A model generated the notes under the pieces. That model was not told the DNA's origin. It saw only the letters and a list, made by a program, of their open reading frames with translations, and made no database searches. A DNA stretch of 64,000 bases from JACVRX01 sp963831385 (GTDB lineage Bacteria > Actinomycetota > Actinomycetes > Jiangellales > Jiangellaceae): NCBI GenBank assembly GCA_963831385.1, contig CAWHPW010000006.1, positions 62,001 to 126,000 of the forward strand, given 5' to 3'. Each line of letters starts with the position of its first letter. Within the stretch, counting starts at the first letter, position 1. Both the position numbers and the translations under genes were made by a program. Below are positions 43,107 to 52,479 of this stretch, piece after piece.

Positions 43107-44009
43107 CTACTTGATGCCGGTCATGGCGATGCCTTGGACGAAATACCGCTGCAGAGCCAGGAAGATCGCGATCACCGGCACGACGACCACGACGGCACCC
43201 GCCAGCAGGACGCCGTATTGGGTGGCGTTCTGCCCGACCGAGTACAGAGCGAGGGCGACCGGCAGGGTGTAGCGGTCCTCGGTCTGAGCCACCACCAACG
43301 GCCAGATGAAGTTGTTCCACGAGCCGAGGAAGGTCAGGATCGCCAGGGTCGCGAGCGCCGGCCCGCACAACGGCAGCATGACGTTCCAGAAGATGCGAAA
43401 CTCGCCTGCGCCATCGACCCGGGCTGCCTGGATCAGCTCGTCGGGCAGGCCGAGGAAGTACTGCCGCATCAAGAAGACACCGAGCGGTGCGGCCAGATAC
43501 GGCAGGATCAGGCCGGGGTACGTATTGGTCAGCCCCAGGTTGCTGACCAGAACGAACAGCGGTACCAGGATCGCGATCGCCGGCACCATCAACATGCCGA
43601 GCACGAGGACGAAGATGACCTGCTTCCCGCGGAACTCCAGCTTGGCCAGTGCGTACCCGAGCATGGAGCAGAAGACGACGTTGCCGAGGGTCACGACGAC
43701 TGCGACGAGGGCGGAGTTGAAGAAGTACGTGGGGAAGCTCAACCGGTCGAAGAGGGTTTGATAATTCTCCAGGGTGAACGTCTCGGGTAGCCAGGTCGGT
43801 GGGACCCGTCGAACCTCCGCCTCGGGCTTGACCGAAGACACCAGCATCCAGATGAACGGCAGGCTCATCGCCAGCAGCCCGACGCCGAGCACGGCGTAGA
43901 GCCACCATGGCGAGCGCTTCTCCGCCTGCGATCCCCGGTCTTGATCCTTTAAGGCAGGCGCCTCCAGGTCGGCCGCTACTCCGCCGGCCGGCGGGGTGAC
44001 TGTCGTCAT
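43107..44009 (-). CDS. Carbohydrate ABC transporter permease (MalG type)
   Basis: 300 residues from ATG 44009. Six transmembrane helices; the EAA loop that contacts the ATPase reads ELIQAARVDGAGEFRIFWNVMLPL. It pairs with the MalF-type permease encoded just upstream (11-bp gap). No ATPase gene is in the operon, so a shared MsiK-type ATPase elsewhere is expected, as is common in actinobacteria. Confidence 0.92.
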   Translation of the reverse strand: MTTVTPPAGGVAADLEAPALKDQDRGSQAEKRSPWWLYAVLGVGLLAMSLPFIWMLVSSVKPEAEVRRVPPTWLPETFTLENYQTLFDRLSFPTYFFNSALVAVVVTLGNVVFCSMLGYALAKLEFRGKQVIFVLVLGMLMVPAIAILVPLFVLVSNLGLTNTYPGLILPYLAAPLGVFLMRQYFLGLPDELIQAARVDGAGEFRIFWNVMLPLCGPALATLAILTFLGSWNNFIWPLVVAQTEDRYTLPVALALYSVGQNATQYGVLLAGAVVVVVPVIAIFLALQRYFVQGIAMTGIK

Positions 44010-44020
44010 GGGCGGTCCCC

Positions 44021-44950
44021 TCAGTCCTTGGGTCGCAAGAATCGGAATTGCACGGCGGTCAGAGCGACGATGGCGACGAAGAGCACGTAGCTGGCCGCGG
44101 CCGCGAATCCGTAGTTGCCGAAGCTGAACTGGTCGTAGACGTAGTAAGCGATCGACCGGGTGGAATCGAGCGGTCCGCCCTGGGTCATGACGAACGGCTC
44201 CTCGAAGAACTGCAGGTAGCCGATTCCGGTGATGACAGCACCGAAGAGCAGGACCGGACGAAGCATTGGCAGCGTGACGTACCGGAACCGCTGCCACCGG
44301 CCCGCGCCGTCGACCTCAGCCGCCTCGAGAAGCTCCCGGGGCACGGTTTGCAGCCCGGCCAGGAAGATCACCATCAGATAGCCGAGGTTGCGCCATGCCG
44401 CCATGACGATCAGCGTCGGCAAGGCCAGCGTCGTACTGCCCAGCCAGTTCGGTCCGTCGATTCCGACGAGACCGAGCAGCTGGTTGACCGGGCCGGTGTC
44501 CGGTTGGAGCAGGAATCGCCAGACCACAGCGACGGCAACGATGCTGGTCACCACCGGCAGGTAGTAGCCGAGGCGGAAGAAGCCGCGCAGCCTGGTGATG
44601 CCGTTGAGACCGACGGCCGCGGCGAGCGCCAGCACCATCGTCAGCGGCACCCCGACCAGTACGAAGATCGCCGTGTTGACCGCCACCTTGCGGAACAGCG
44701 GGTCACTGAGGACGCTCGTGTAATTCCCGATGTCGGTGAAGTTGACGGCGAGCGGGTTTCGCAGATCGGTACTGCGCATGTCGGTCACGCTCATGAACAG
44801 CGACGCCAGTACCGGGCCGAGCATGAACACCGCGAACAGCAGCAGGAACGGCGTGGCGAGCAGCCAGGCCGTCCTGGCCTGGCTGCGCTGCATCACCGTG
44901 GTCCGGGGCGGGCTCTTGACCGGCGCCGGCGTCGTGGTGACCGTTGCCAT
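44021..44950 (-). CDS. Carbohydrate ABC transporter permease (MalF type)
   Basis: 309 residues. N-terminal basic segment, then six helices; the EAA loop is ELLEAAEVDGAGRWQRFRYVTLPML. Partner of the downstream MalG-type permease. It begins 5 bp after the binding-protein gene stops. Confidence 0.92.
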   Translation of the reverse strand: MATVTTTPAPVKSPPRTTVMQRSQARTAWLLATPFLLLFAVFMLGPVLASLFMSVTDMRSTDLRNPLAVNFTDIGNYTSVLSDPLFRKVAVNTAIFVLVGVPLTMVLALAAAVGLNGITRLRGFFRLGYYLPVVTSIVAVAVVWRFLLQPDTGPVNQLLGLVGIDGPNWLGSTTLALPTLIVMAAWRNLGYLMVIFLAGLQTVPRELLEAAEVDGAGRWQRFRYVTLPMLRPVLLFGAVITGIGYLQFFEEPFVMTQGGPLDSTRSIAYYVYDQFSFGNYGFAAAASYVLFVAIVALTAVQFRFLRPKD

Positions 44951-44955
44951 CGGAC

Positions 44956-46221
44956 CTACAACCCGGTCCCGATAGAGCTCGCCTGCTGCTGCATGTTGGC
45001 GACGGCCTCGGCCGGATCGACCTCACCGCGGACCGCCTTTTCAATGTCGCTGTCGATCGCTGTCGCGACCTGCTCCCAGGTCGGGACGGCTGGTGGCGCC
45101 TCGGCGTTGTCGAGCTGCTCACCGAACGTCGCCAGCATCGGGTCGTCGGCCAGCGGGCTGGCGTCCCAGGCCGACTGCACGGAGGGCAGGTCGTTGATCG
45201 TTTCGTACCAGAGCTGTTGGGTCTCTGCCTGGGTGAGGAACTGGACGAACTTCCAGGCGGCGTCGCGGTTGTCCGACTCGGCAAAGACGGCGAGGTTGCC
45301 GCCACCGACGAACGAGGTGCCGATCCCCTCATCCTTGCCGGGAAGGGTCACGACGTCGAAGGTGCCTTCACCGCCCGCATCGTTGATCAGGCCAACGTGC
45401 CAGGGCCCGGAGACGAACGAGCCGATGGTGCCGTCGACGAACCCCTGCTCCAGGGCACCGGGCTCGAGCGGAGTGTTCTGTGACAGGCCCTCTTCGAAGA
45501 AGGACGTGTAGAACTCCAGCGCCTCCACCATCTCGGGGGAATCGATCGTGTATTGGTCGCCGTCGGTCAACTGGGCGCCGTTCTGCCAGGCGAAGGGCAT
45601 GAACGTCTGCCAAGCTCCGCCCTGGCCCGGCTGCAGGTAGATGCCGTTCTTCGCGCCCTGCTCCTGCAAGCCTTGGGCGAAGGACTTCAGCTCATCCCAG
45701 CTGGTCGGTGGCGCCAGGCCGGCTTGTTCGGCCAGATCGGTCCGGTAGAACAACGTTCGAGTCTCGACGTACCAGGGAACGCCGTATGACGTGTCCTCCA
45801 CGACCGTTGACTGCCACGGACCCTCGAAGAACTCGTCGGGTTCGAACAGGTCCTCCGGAGTGGGGTCGAGACCACCACTCTTGCCGAACTCGCCCATCCA
45901 GGTCGTGCCGATCAAGCTGACATCAGGCGTCTCACCGGCAGCGATCGCCGTAGCGATTTTGTCGTGCGCGCCCTCCCACGGCACCGGGGTGACCTCGACG
46001 GTCGCGTCGGGATTCTCCTCAGTGAACGCCTCCCCGAGCACGTCGAGGTTCTCGCCCTCCGCGCCCATTGCCCAGACCTCGATGGTGCCTTCGGCCGGGC
46101 CTTCCGCGACCGATTCGGCCTCTGTGGGGCCGGCGGACTCCGGCTCCTCCTCGCGTCCGCAGGCCGCGGCGACAAGCACTGCGGCCGCGAGCAGCGTGAC
46201 CGTACGTGTGGTTCCGTTCAC
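44956..46221 (-). CDS. Extracellular sugar-binding lipoprotein of ABC importer
   Basis: 421 residues from GTG 46221. Lipobox LVAAACG puts the lipidated Cys at about residue 21; an acidic linker follows. The body is the family 1 solute-binding fold (GTIEVWAMGAEGENLDVLGEAF; PWEGAHDKIATAIAAGETPDV). It delivers oligosaccharide to the two permeases. Preceded by GGAGGAG and 17 bp after the LacI regulator gene. Confidence 0.92.
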   Translation of the reverse strand: MNGTTRTVTLLAAAVLVAAACGREEEPESAGPTEAESVAEGPAEGTIEVWAMGAEGENLDVLGEAFTEENPDATVEVTPVPWEGAHDKIATAIAAGETPDVSLIGTTWMGEFGKSGGLDPTPEDLFEPDEFFEGPWQSTVVEDTSYGVPWYVETRTLFYRTDLAEQAGLAPPTSWDELKSFAQGLQEQGAKNGIYLQPGQGGAWQTFMPFAWQNGAQLTDGDQYTIDSPEMVEALEFYTSFFEEGLSQNTPLEPGALEQGFVDGTIGSFVSGPWHVGLINDAGGEGTFDVVTLPGKDEGIGTSFVGGGNLAVFAESDNRDAAWKFVQFLTQAETQQLWYETINDLPSVQSAWDASPLADDPMLATFGEQLDNAEAPPAVPTWEQVATAIDSDIEKAVRGEVDPAEAVANMQQQASSIGTGL

Positions 46222-46238
46222 AGGGACTCCTCCGGTTG

Positions 46239-47258
46239 CTAGGTAGTCCTGGCGCCGTCGGCGCCGGGATGATGTCCGCAGCTGTCGCGGACGACAAGGT
46301 GTGTTGACAGGACTTCATGACGAGCAGGTCCGTCGTCGCCGCGGATCCGCGCGTCGAGTGCGTGTGCTGCTCGTGCCCCTAGCTCTCGCATCGGCTGTCT
46401 GACCGTCGTCAGCCCGCAATAGTGCGCGGCCATGACGTCATCCCACCCCGTGACGGCGATGTCGGCGGGAACGTCGATCCCGAACGCATGCAGCCCGGTG
46501 ATCAGGCCCATGGCCAGTTCGTCGTTTGCACAGATCACCGCGTCCGGGAGGCCGTTCGCCACCAGGTCCGGCGCCGCACGGCGCCCGGCGTCCTCGCTGA
46601 AACCCGCCGGAACGGGTGCTTCGACAGCGAGTCCGGCTTGGGAAAGGGCATTGCCCATTCCGGTCCAGCGCTCGAACGCGTCAGGCGAGTGGTCGGCGTC
46701 ACCGAGGAACACCAGCCGACGAGAACCGTGCTCAAGCAGGTGCCGGGTCAGCACCGAAGCACTGTCCGTGTTCTCCGCCTGTACCGAGTCGACGCCATCG
46801 GTGCCTGGCCGCGCGAGTAGGACGAGCGGAACTCCGCGAGCCGCGACATTCGCGACGACCTCGTCACTTACCGTGCGACCGAGGATGACCAGCCCGTCGA
46901 CCCGGCCGGCGAGATCCAGCACCATGTCGGCGGCGTCGGCGCGCCCGTGCGTGGACAAGATCAAGACTGACTGACCGAGCTCTCCGGCAACCTCCTCGTA
47001 CCCCAAGATCACTTCGGCGTAGTACGGCCCGGACAGGTCCGGAAACACGATGCCGTTGGCGGCATGTCGGCCCTCTGCGAGCAACCGGCCGAGAGAGCTG
47101 GGCGTGAACCGCAGGTCGTTGACGGTGGCGAGGACCCGCCGACGAGTCTCCGGCGCCACTGGGGCAGTCCCGCGCATGACTCGGGAAACCGTGGCGATCG
47201 AGACACCGGCGTGGGCCGCGACGTCACGAATGGTGACTCCGTTGGGTCTGCTCGCCAT
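46239..47258 (-). CDS. LacI-family transcriptional regulator
   Basis: 339 residues. N-terminal helix-turn-helix and hinge (VTIRDVAAHAGVSIATVSRVM...LRFTPSSLGRLLAEGR), then the periplasmic-binding-like effector domain. Two adjacent perfect palindromes lie 15-38 nt upstream of the ATG, so it very likely represses its own operon, which includes the transporter and both hydrolases. Effector sugar unknown. Confidence 0.93.
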   Translation of the reverse strand: MASRPNGVTIRDVAAHAGVSIATVSRVMRGTAPVAPETRRRVLATVNDLRFTPSSLGRLLAEGRHAANGIVFPDLSGPYYAEVILGYEEVAGELGQSVLILSTHGRADAADMVLDLAGRVDGLVILGRTVSDEVVANVAARGVPLVLLARPGTDGVDSVQAENTDSASVLTRHLLEHGSRRLVFLGDADHSPDAFERWTGMGNALSQAGLAVEAPVPAGFSEDAGRRAAPDLVANGLPDAVICANDELAMGLITGLHAFGIDVPADIAVTGWDDVMAAHYCGLTTVRQPMRELGARAAHALDARIRGDDGPARHEVLSTHLVVRDSCGHHPGADGARTT

Positions 47259-47272
47259 ACAACTCCGATCAC

Positions 47273-47326
47273 GTAACCGGTTACGTAACCGGTTACATAG
47301 TCCTGCCCTCGACTTCCCGATGTCAA
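47273..47326 (-). promoter_or_regulatory. Double LacI operator and promoter of the carbohydrate operon
   Basis: The palindrome GTAACCGGTTAC occurs twice back to back, 47273-47284 and 47285-47296. On the minus strand TTGACA (47326-47321), an 18-nt spacer and GACTAT (47302-47297) sit directly before it, so a bound repressor would cover the transcription start. The CCGG-centred symmetric sequence is the usual LacI-family operator style. Confidence 0.85.
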
Positions 47327-47360
47327 TCCTTGCTCGAGGGTTTGATCGGGCGTGAACCGA

Positions 47361-48287
47361 TCACCGTGGGACAGTGCGCCGCCGCAGCCTGCGCTGCACG
47401 ACGAGCGTGGACGTTCCGGCAATGACCATCCCGCACAGGTTGATCGCAAGCTGGAGCGCCGAGCCCAGCGCCATCTGCGGCTCACCGAGGGCAAGGGCCA
47501 CCGCGGTACTGCCGGCGGCAGGCACCGTGGTCACGGAGATCAACACGCCGATGAGCGCGCCTGACTTGGCAGCGGTGAGCGACAGAATCCCGGCGATCCC
47601 GGCGAGAAACGCCACCACGAAGGAGAACGCGTCCGGCCGGGAGATGAAGCTGGTCAGCGGATGTTCGCTGTCCAGCATGGCTGGCTCCACCAACCCGGCC
47701 GCGCGAGCCAGCAGCGTCGCGACCACCGTGATGGCGATGGCCGCCGGAAAGCCGATGACCAGAGCACGGAGCGAGCGCATCGCGAGCGCTCGCTCACGTA
47801 GCACGAGAGCGACACACAGCCCAGCGATCGGTCCGAACTCAGGACCCACCACCATCGCGCCAACGATGAGTATCGGCTGGTCGAGCAACACGCCGACGCC
47901 GGCGATGAGGGTGGCGATCGAGAGGAAAACCAGGAAGGTGACCGAGAGCGCCGACTCCTCACTCGTCCGCTCTTCCACCTGCTGCCAGACGACGGCGTCG
48001 ACGCCCTCTCCGGGTGCGTCGACTTGAGCCTGCTGGGCCGCGCGGGACAGCGCGGCGTCGATCTCCTCGATGGCGATCGATCCGTCCCGCTCGATTCCGA
48101 GGGCGGCGAGCTCGTCGACCAGATGGTCCGCGGCCTCTCGCGCGACGTCGCACAGGATGACGTCGCCGGCCGGCTCGCGTGCGGCGCCGGCCAGGACGAT
48201 CACGTTCGTGACACCGACCGTATCGGTGAGCAGCGAGCAGACCGCGTCAGCGCGGTCAGTCGGTGAGATCAGGCGCAGATGCAGCAC
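47361..48287 (-). CDS. DUF389 family membrane protein
   Basis: 308 residues. A soluble N-terminal domain (about 1-100) is followed by about six transmembrane helices with the family motif LLDQPILIVGAMVVGPEFGPIAGL. Function unknown; formerly called TIGR00341. It ends 64 bp before the LacI operator and follows hflX by 25 bp on the same strand, so could be in the hflX transcript. Confidence 0.85.
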   Translation of the reverse strand: MLHLRLISPTDRADAVCSLLTDTVGVTNVIVLAGAAREPAGDVILCDVAREAADHLVDELAALGIERDGSIAIEEIDAALSRAAQQAQVDAPGEGVDAVVWQQVEERTSEESALSVTFLVFLSIATLIAGVGVLLDQPILIVGAMVVGPEFGPIAGLCVALVLRERALAMRSLRALVIGFPAAIAITVVATLLARAAGLVEPAMLDSEHPLTSFISRPDAFSFVVAFLAGIAGILSLTAAKSGALIGVLISVTTVPAAGSTAVALALGEPQMALGSALQLAINLCGMVIAGTSTLVVQRRLRRRTVPR

Positions 48288-48312
48288 GCGGCTGAGTCTG
48301 GCAGCCGTGAAA

Positions 48313-49749
48313 TCAGGACGTCGCGAACGGCTCCAGGGCGGCGGCCAACCGTTCGGACACCCGGGCCCTGACCCGGGTGCCGCCCGGCTCGTGTTCGACC
48401 GAGATAACCTCGCCGGTCCGGTGCATGCGAGAGATCAGTTCGCCTCGGTCGTAGGGCACCAGCGCTTCCATCTCCACCGGCAGGCGCGGGAGCCGCGACT
48501 CGATAACCTCGCGAAGCGGTGCGATGCCGGTGCCAGTACGCGCCGACACCGCAACGGAACCGCGCTCGAGGCGCAGCAACCGCGCGACGACCAGCGGGTC
48601 GGCAATATCGGTCTTGTTGACCACGACGAGCTCGGGCACGTCATCGGCGCCGATCTCGGCCAGGACGTCACGGACGGCTCGCAGCTGGCCCTCTGGATCG
48701 GGATCCGACCCGTCGACGACATGCAGGATCAGGTCGGCATCGACGACCTCCTCCAGGGTCGAGCGGAACGCCTCGACCAGCTGGTGCGGCAGGTGCCGGA
48801 CGAAGCCGACTGTGTCGGCAAGGGTATAGACGCGACCGTCGGTGGCCTCGGCGCGCCGGACCGTGGGATCGAGCGTGGCGAACAGCGCATCCTCAACCAG
48901 CACGCCGGCGCCGGTCAGCCGATTGAGCAGCGACGACTTGCCGGCGTTGGTATAGCCGGCGATCGCGGCGGCGGGAACCGCGCGGCGCCGACGCTGCGAC
49001 CGTTTCGTGTCGCGCGCAACCTCCATGTCTGTCAGTTCACGGCGCAGTTTGGCCATCCGGGTGCGGATCCGCCGCCGGTCGGTCTCGAGCTTCGTCTCAC
49101 CTGGGCCGCGAGTCCCGACTCCACCGGTCGCGCCACCGGCCCGACCCCCGGCCTGCCGGGAAAGGTTCTCGCCCCAGCCGCGCAACCGCTGCACGAGGTA
49201 GTTCAGCTGAGCCAGCTCGACTTGAGTCTTGCCTTCCCGGCTCTTCGCGTGCTGCGCGAAGATGTCCAGGATCAGCGCGGTGCGGTCGACGACCTTGACC
49301 TTGACTTTGTCCTCGAGATTGCGCAGCTGAGCGGCGGAGAGCTCGCCGTCGCAGATGACGGTGTCGGCGCCGGTTTCCAGCACCACGTCTCGAAGCTCAG
49401 TAACCTTGCCGGAACCGACGAACGTGGACGCGTCCGGTCGCGACCGGCGTTGCACCAACCCCTCGAGCACTCGGGAACCCGCCGTCTCCGCCAACGCCGC
49501 GAGCTCGGCCAGGGAGTTTTCGGCATCCTCGGCGGTGCCTTCGGTCCAGACTCCGACGAGCACGACCCGTTCGAGGCGGAGCTGGCGGTACTCGACCTCG
49601 CTGACGTCGGAAAGCTCGGTCGACAGACCGACGACCCGACGCAGTGAGATGCGGTCCTCGAGGTCGAGTTCACCTGCGGTGCCGTCGGAGGCTGCTCGGT
49701 CGTCAGGCTCAACGGACTGATCGTCTGCACTGCGGGAAGAAATCGTCAT
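48313..49749 (-). CDS. hflX: Ribosome-associated GTPase HflX
   Basis: 478 residues from ATG 49749. N-terminal HflX domain (STFVGSGKVTELRDVV...DGELSAAQLRNLEDKV), a coiled helical linker with the glycine-rich GGRAGGATGGVGTRGPGE, and a G domain: G1 AGYTNAGKSSLLN, G2-G3 ATLDPTVRR/LADTVGF, G4 VNKTD. HflX splits stalled or heat-damaged 70S ribosomes. It lies downstream of dapF by 120 bp in the miaA-dapF-hflX order of actinobacteria. Confidence 0.95.
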   Translation of the reverse strand: MTISSRSADDQSVEPDDRAASDGTAGELDLEDRISLRRVVGLSTELSDVSEVEYRQLRLERVVLVGVWTEGTAEDAENSLAELAALAETAGSRVLEGLVQRRSRPDASTFVGSGKVTELRDVVLETGADTVICDGELSAAQLRNLEDKVKVKVVDRTALILDIFAQHAKSREGKTQVELAQLNYLVQRLRGWGENLSRQAGGRAGGATGGVGTRGPGETKLETDRRRIRTRMAKLRRELTDMEVARDTKRSQRRRRAVPAAAIAGYTNAGKSSLLNRLTGAGVLVEDALFATLDPTVRRAEATDGRVYTLADTVGFVRHLPHQLVEAFRSTLEEVVDADLILHVVDGSDPDPEGQLRAVRDVLAEIGADDVPELVVVNKTDIADPLVVARLLRLERGSVAVSARTGTGIAPLREVIESRLPRLPVEMEALVPYDRGELISRMHRTGEVISVEHEPGGTRVRARVSERLAAALEPFATS

Positions 49750-49869
49750 GTTGCTGCTTTCAACGAAGAGTTGTCGAGGCACATTCCGCAGCCCAGGGTC
49801 CCACGTGCCGCCCATCGGCGGCATCTGTCTTTCCAGGGACCATCGCCAGGTCGCGATGACGGACCTACG

Positions 49870-50751
49870 TCACAACAGGTCGAGGTCGACCTCGCCGGAC
49901 ACGCCGAGAACTGCTGGGCCAGTCAGCAGCAGCATCCCGTCCACGCGCATGCTCACGTGAAGGCGACCGCCAGGGACGTCAACGACATACGAAGAGCCCA
50001 CTTTCGCGGCACCGTCCCGTTCCATCGCTGCGAATGCCGCGGCACAGGCTCCGGTGCCACAGGACCGGGTTTCGCCGACGCCTCGCTCCCAGACGCGCAG
50101 GGCGAGGTGACGCGGGCCACGAGCAACGACGAACTCGACGTTGACGCCGTCGGGGAACAGGCTCTGCGCCTCGACCGTCGGTTGCTTCGACATCGGTCCG
50201 ATGTCGTCGAGGTCGTCGACGAAGGCCACGGCATGGGGGTTGGGAAGGAAGACAGCGTCGATCGGCCAGCTCCGGTCGGCCATCGTCACCTTCATCGGCT
50301 GCTCGATCCAGGCCTGAGTAGGCCTGCCCATCTCGGTCGTTATCAAGCCGTCAGCGGCGCCGTGGAGGGCGCGCACAGCGGATCGGGGGTCTTCGGTGTT
50401 GAGCCGGCCGCGGGTTCCGATCGGCAACTCCGGGCCCTCGGCAAGCCCCGCGGACCACAGATATCGCGCCATGACCCGTACCCCGTTGCCACACATTTCG
50501 GCCACCGAGCCATCGGCGTTGCGGTAGTCCATGAACCACTCTGCCTCGGCCGCCAGCTCGAGCCCTGCATCGAGGGTTGCGCTGCGAACCACCCGGATCA
50601 CGCCGTCCGCGCCCAGTCCCGAGTGCCGGTTGGTCAGCAGGCGGACCGTCTCCGCATCCAGATCGGGGTGGAGAACACCGTCGGGATCTGGAAGGAGCAC
50701 GAAGTCGTTTTCTGTGCCGTGTCCCTTGACGAACGGAAACCGCCGCTGCAC
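49870..50751 (-). CDS. dapF: Diaminopimelate epimerase
   Basis: 293 residues. Converts LL-diaminopimelate to the meso form for lysine and peptidoglycan. The two catalytic cysteines are in NADGSVAEMCGNGVRV and RSCGTGACA; the domain duplication and KGHGTENDFVLL start are typical. It precedes hflX and follows miaA by 22 bp. Together with the DAP-type MurE it indicates diaminopimelate-based peptidoglycan. Confidence 0.96.
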   Translation of the reverse strand: MQRRFPFVKGHGTENDFVLLPDPDGVLHPDLDAETVRLLTNRHSGLGADGVIRVVRSATLDAGLELAAEAEWFMDYRNADGSVAEMCGNGVRVMARYLWSAGLAEGPELPIGTRGRLNTEDPRSAVRALHGAADGLITTEMGRPTQAWIEQPMKVTMADRSWPIDAVFLPNPHAVAFVDDLDDIGPMSKQPTVEAQSLFPDGVNVEFVVARGPRHLALRVWERGVGETRSCGTGACAAAFAAMERDGAAKVGSSYVVDVPGGRLHVSMRVDGMLLLTGPAVLGVSGEVDLDLL

Positions 50752-50773
50752 AGACGACGATCCTAGGCGGACG

Positions 50774-51700
50774 CTAAGCGCAGCGACTCAACGCTTGTCC
50801 AGCGAGGTCGTCGGCATCGTAGGGAAGCCACTCAATCCGAAGATCCTTGCGGAACCAGGCATCCTGCCGCCGGGCGAACCGACGGGTGGACCGGATTGTG
50901 CGCGCCCGAGCCTCGGCTTCGTCGAATTCACCGGCCAGGAACGCCAGCACCTGCCGGTAACCCAACGCCCGGCTCGCGGTGCGGCCAGCGCGTAGGCCGA
51001 CCTTCTCGAGTTCACGGACCTCCTCGACGAGTCCCGCCTGCCACATCCGGTCCACGCGATCGGCGATCCGCCCGTCGAGGACGTCTCGTGGCACATCCAG
51101 GCCTAGTTGAACGACCCGCGCATACGCATACGCCGGCGTGGGCAACGACGCCGCGAACGGACGTCCGGTCAGCTCCACCACCTCGAGCGCCCGGACGATA
51201 CGCCGACCGTTGCTCGGAAGAATCACCGCCGCAGCGCCAGGGTCGATGTCGGTGAGTCGCTCGTACATCTTGCGTACACCGAGCTCCGCCAGTTCACGCT
51301 CGAGCCGGGCCCGAAGCACCGGGTCGGTCCCCGGGAATTCGAACTGGTCCAGCACCGCGCGCACGTACAGCGCACTCCCACCGACGAGAATTGGGACGAC
51401 GCCTCGCGCAAGGCAGTCGTCGATGGCAGCGCGCGCCAGACCCTGGAACTCGGCCACGGTGGCCGGCTGAGTGACCTCGAGGATGTCGAGAACGTGGTGC
51501 GGGACGCCTCTGCGCGCCGCCGGCGTCGGCTTGGCCGTGCCGATGTCCATGCCGCGGTATACCTGCATCGAGTCGCCGTTGACGACTTCGGCACCCATCC
51601 GGACGGCCAATTCGACAGCCACATCGCTTTTGCCGGCCGCCGTCGGGCCGACCAGGGCCACAACGGGCAGCCGCGTCGACATGCTGTCAGTGTCCAGCAC
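50774..51700 (-). CDS. miaA: tRNA dimethylallyltransferase
   Basis: 308 residues from GTG 51700 (GAAGG upstream); ATG 51682 is an alternative. It transfers the dimethylallyl group to A37 of tRNAs reading UNN codons, the substrate for MiaB encoded nearby. P-loop GPTAAGKSDVAVELA, catalytic DSMQVYRGMDIGTAKP, and the C-terminal RFARRQDAWFRKD are present. Confidence 0.95.
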   Translation of the reverse strand: MLDTDSMSTRLPVVALVGPTAAGKSDVAVELAVRMGAEVVNGDSMQVYRGMDIGTAKPTPAARRGVPHHVLDILEVTQPATVAEFQGLARAAIDDCLARGVVPILVGGSALYVRAVLDQFEFPGTDPVLRARLERELAELGVRKMYERLTDIDPGAAAVILPSNGRRIVRALEVVELTGRPFAASLPTPAYAYARVVQLGLDVPRDVLDGRIADRVDRMWQAGLVEEVRELEKVGLRAGRTASRALGYRQVLAFLAGEFDEAEARARTIRSTRRFARRQDAWFRKDLRIEWLPYDADDLAGQALSRCA

Positions 51701-51726
51701 CCCGGGCCTTCAGTTCGGTGCGGACC

Positions 51727-52437
51727 TCAGCCGTGCCGCTCCCAGACCGCGACCAGGTAGCCGACGCCGTACGGGGCGTCGTCGTAGAGCAACTCGGCAT
51801 CGAAGACGGCATCCCCCGCGGCGCCGGCGAGCACTTGCCACGGCGCCCGGCCGGCGGCGCGAAGCTCCGTCCCGAGCGTCGGGTCGAGTGCCATCAGCGC
51901 GGCTGGGTCCGCGGTTCGCAGTGCGTCCGCGACCGCGGTGTCGAAGCCGTCGGCTCGGGGATCGACGAATGCCGGAGCGGCGGATGGCCTGCCGACAGCG
52001 CCGTCCCCCATCACCAGTAGGGCGAGCCGGTCCGTTTCTTGCGCGAGCTGAATGCCGAGCCGGCGACATTCCTCAGCCGGGCTGGATTCCCCGACCACCA
52101 GTCCGGGAACGTCACCGGTCCAGCCGACCCGCCCCAGCAGCCAGGAGGCGACGGCGAGAGACAGGGGCAAGCGGTCGTCGTTCTCCGCCGCCGGGCCGGG
52201 CAGGGATGCTGCCAGGTCGACGCCGTACTGCGCGAACGACCCAGCGCTACCGGGCGCGTATCGGCGGGTGGCCTCCCCCGCACCGACCGCGACCAGCAGT
52301 TCGGGCTCGGTCGCGCGGATCGCCTCGATCGCCGCGTCGCAGGCCGACCGGAGGTCGTCGAGCTCCCCCACAGCGCTGCCGGCCAGGTCCGGGACCAGCA
52401 GCGGCGGGTGCGGGCAGACCGCGGCCGAGACGAGCAC
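51727..52437 (-). CDS. Class III extradiol dioxygenase (LigB)-like protein
   Basis: 236 residues. The opening AAVCPHPPLLVPDLAG and later VVGESSPAEECRRLG and LLVMGDGAVGRP fit the LigB/MEMO-like fold. Substrate and activity unknown. A protein of this kind is commonly encoded between miaA and miaB in actinobacteria, so a role linked to tRNA or redox chemistry is possible but unsupported. It starts 42 bp from the divergent membrane-protein gene. Confidence 0.72.
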   Translation of the reverse strand: MLVSAAVCPHPPLLVPDLAGSAVGELDDLRSACDAAIEAIRATEPELLVAVGAGEATRRYAPGSAGSFAQYGVDLAASLPGPAAENDDRLPLSLAVASWLLGRVGWTGDVPGLVVGESSPAEECRRLGIQLAQETDRLALLVMGDGAVGRPSAAPAFVDPRADGFDTAVADALRTADPAALMALDPTLGTELRAAGRAPWQVLAGAAGDAVFDAELLYDDAPYGVGYLVAVWERHG

Positions 52438-52479
52438 GTTCGGAGGTTATCGCCCGAATCCCGCCCACGGCGTGATCGA

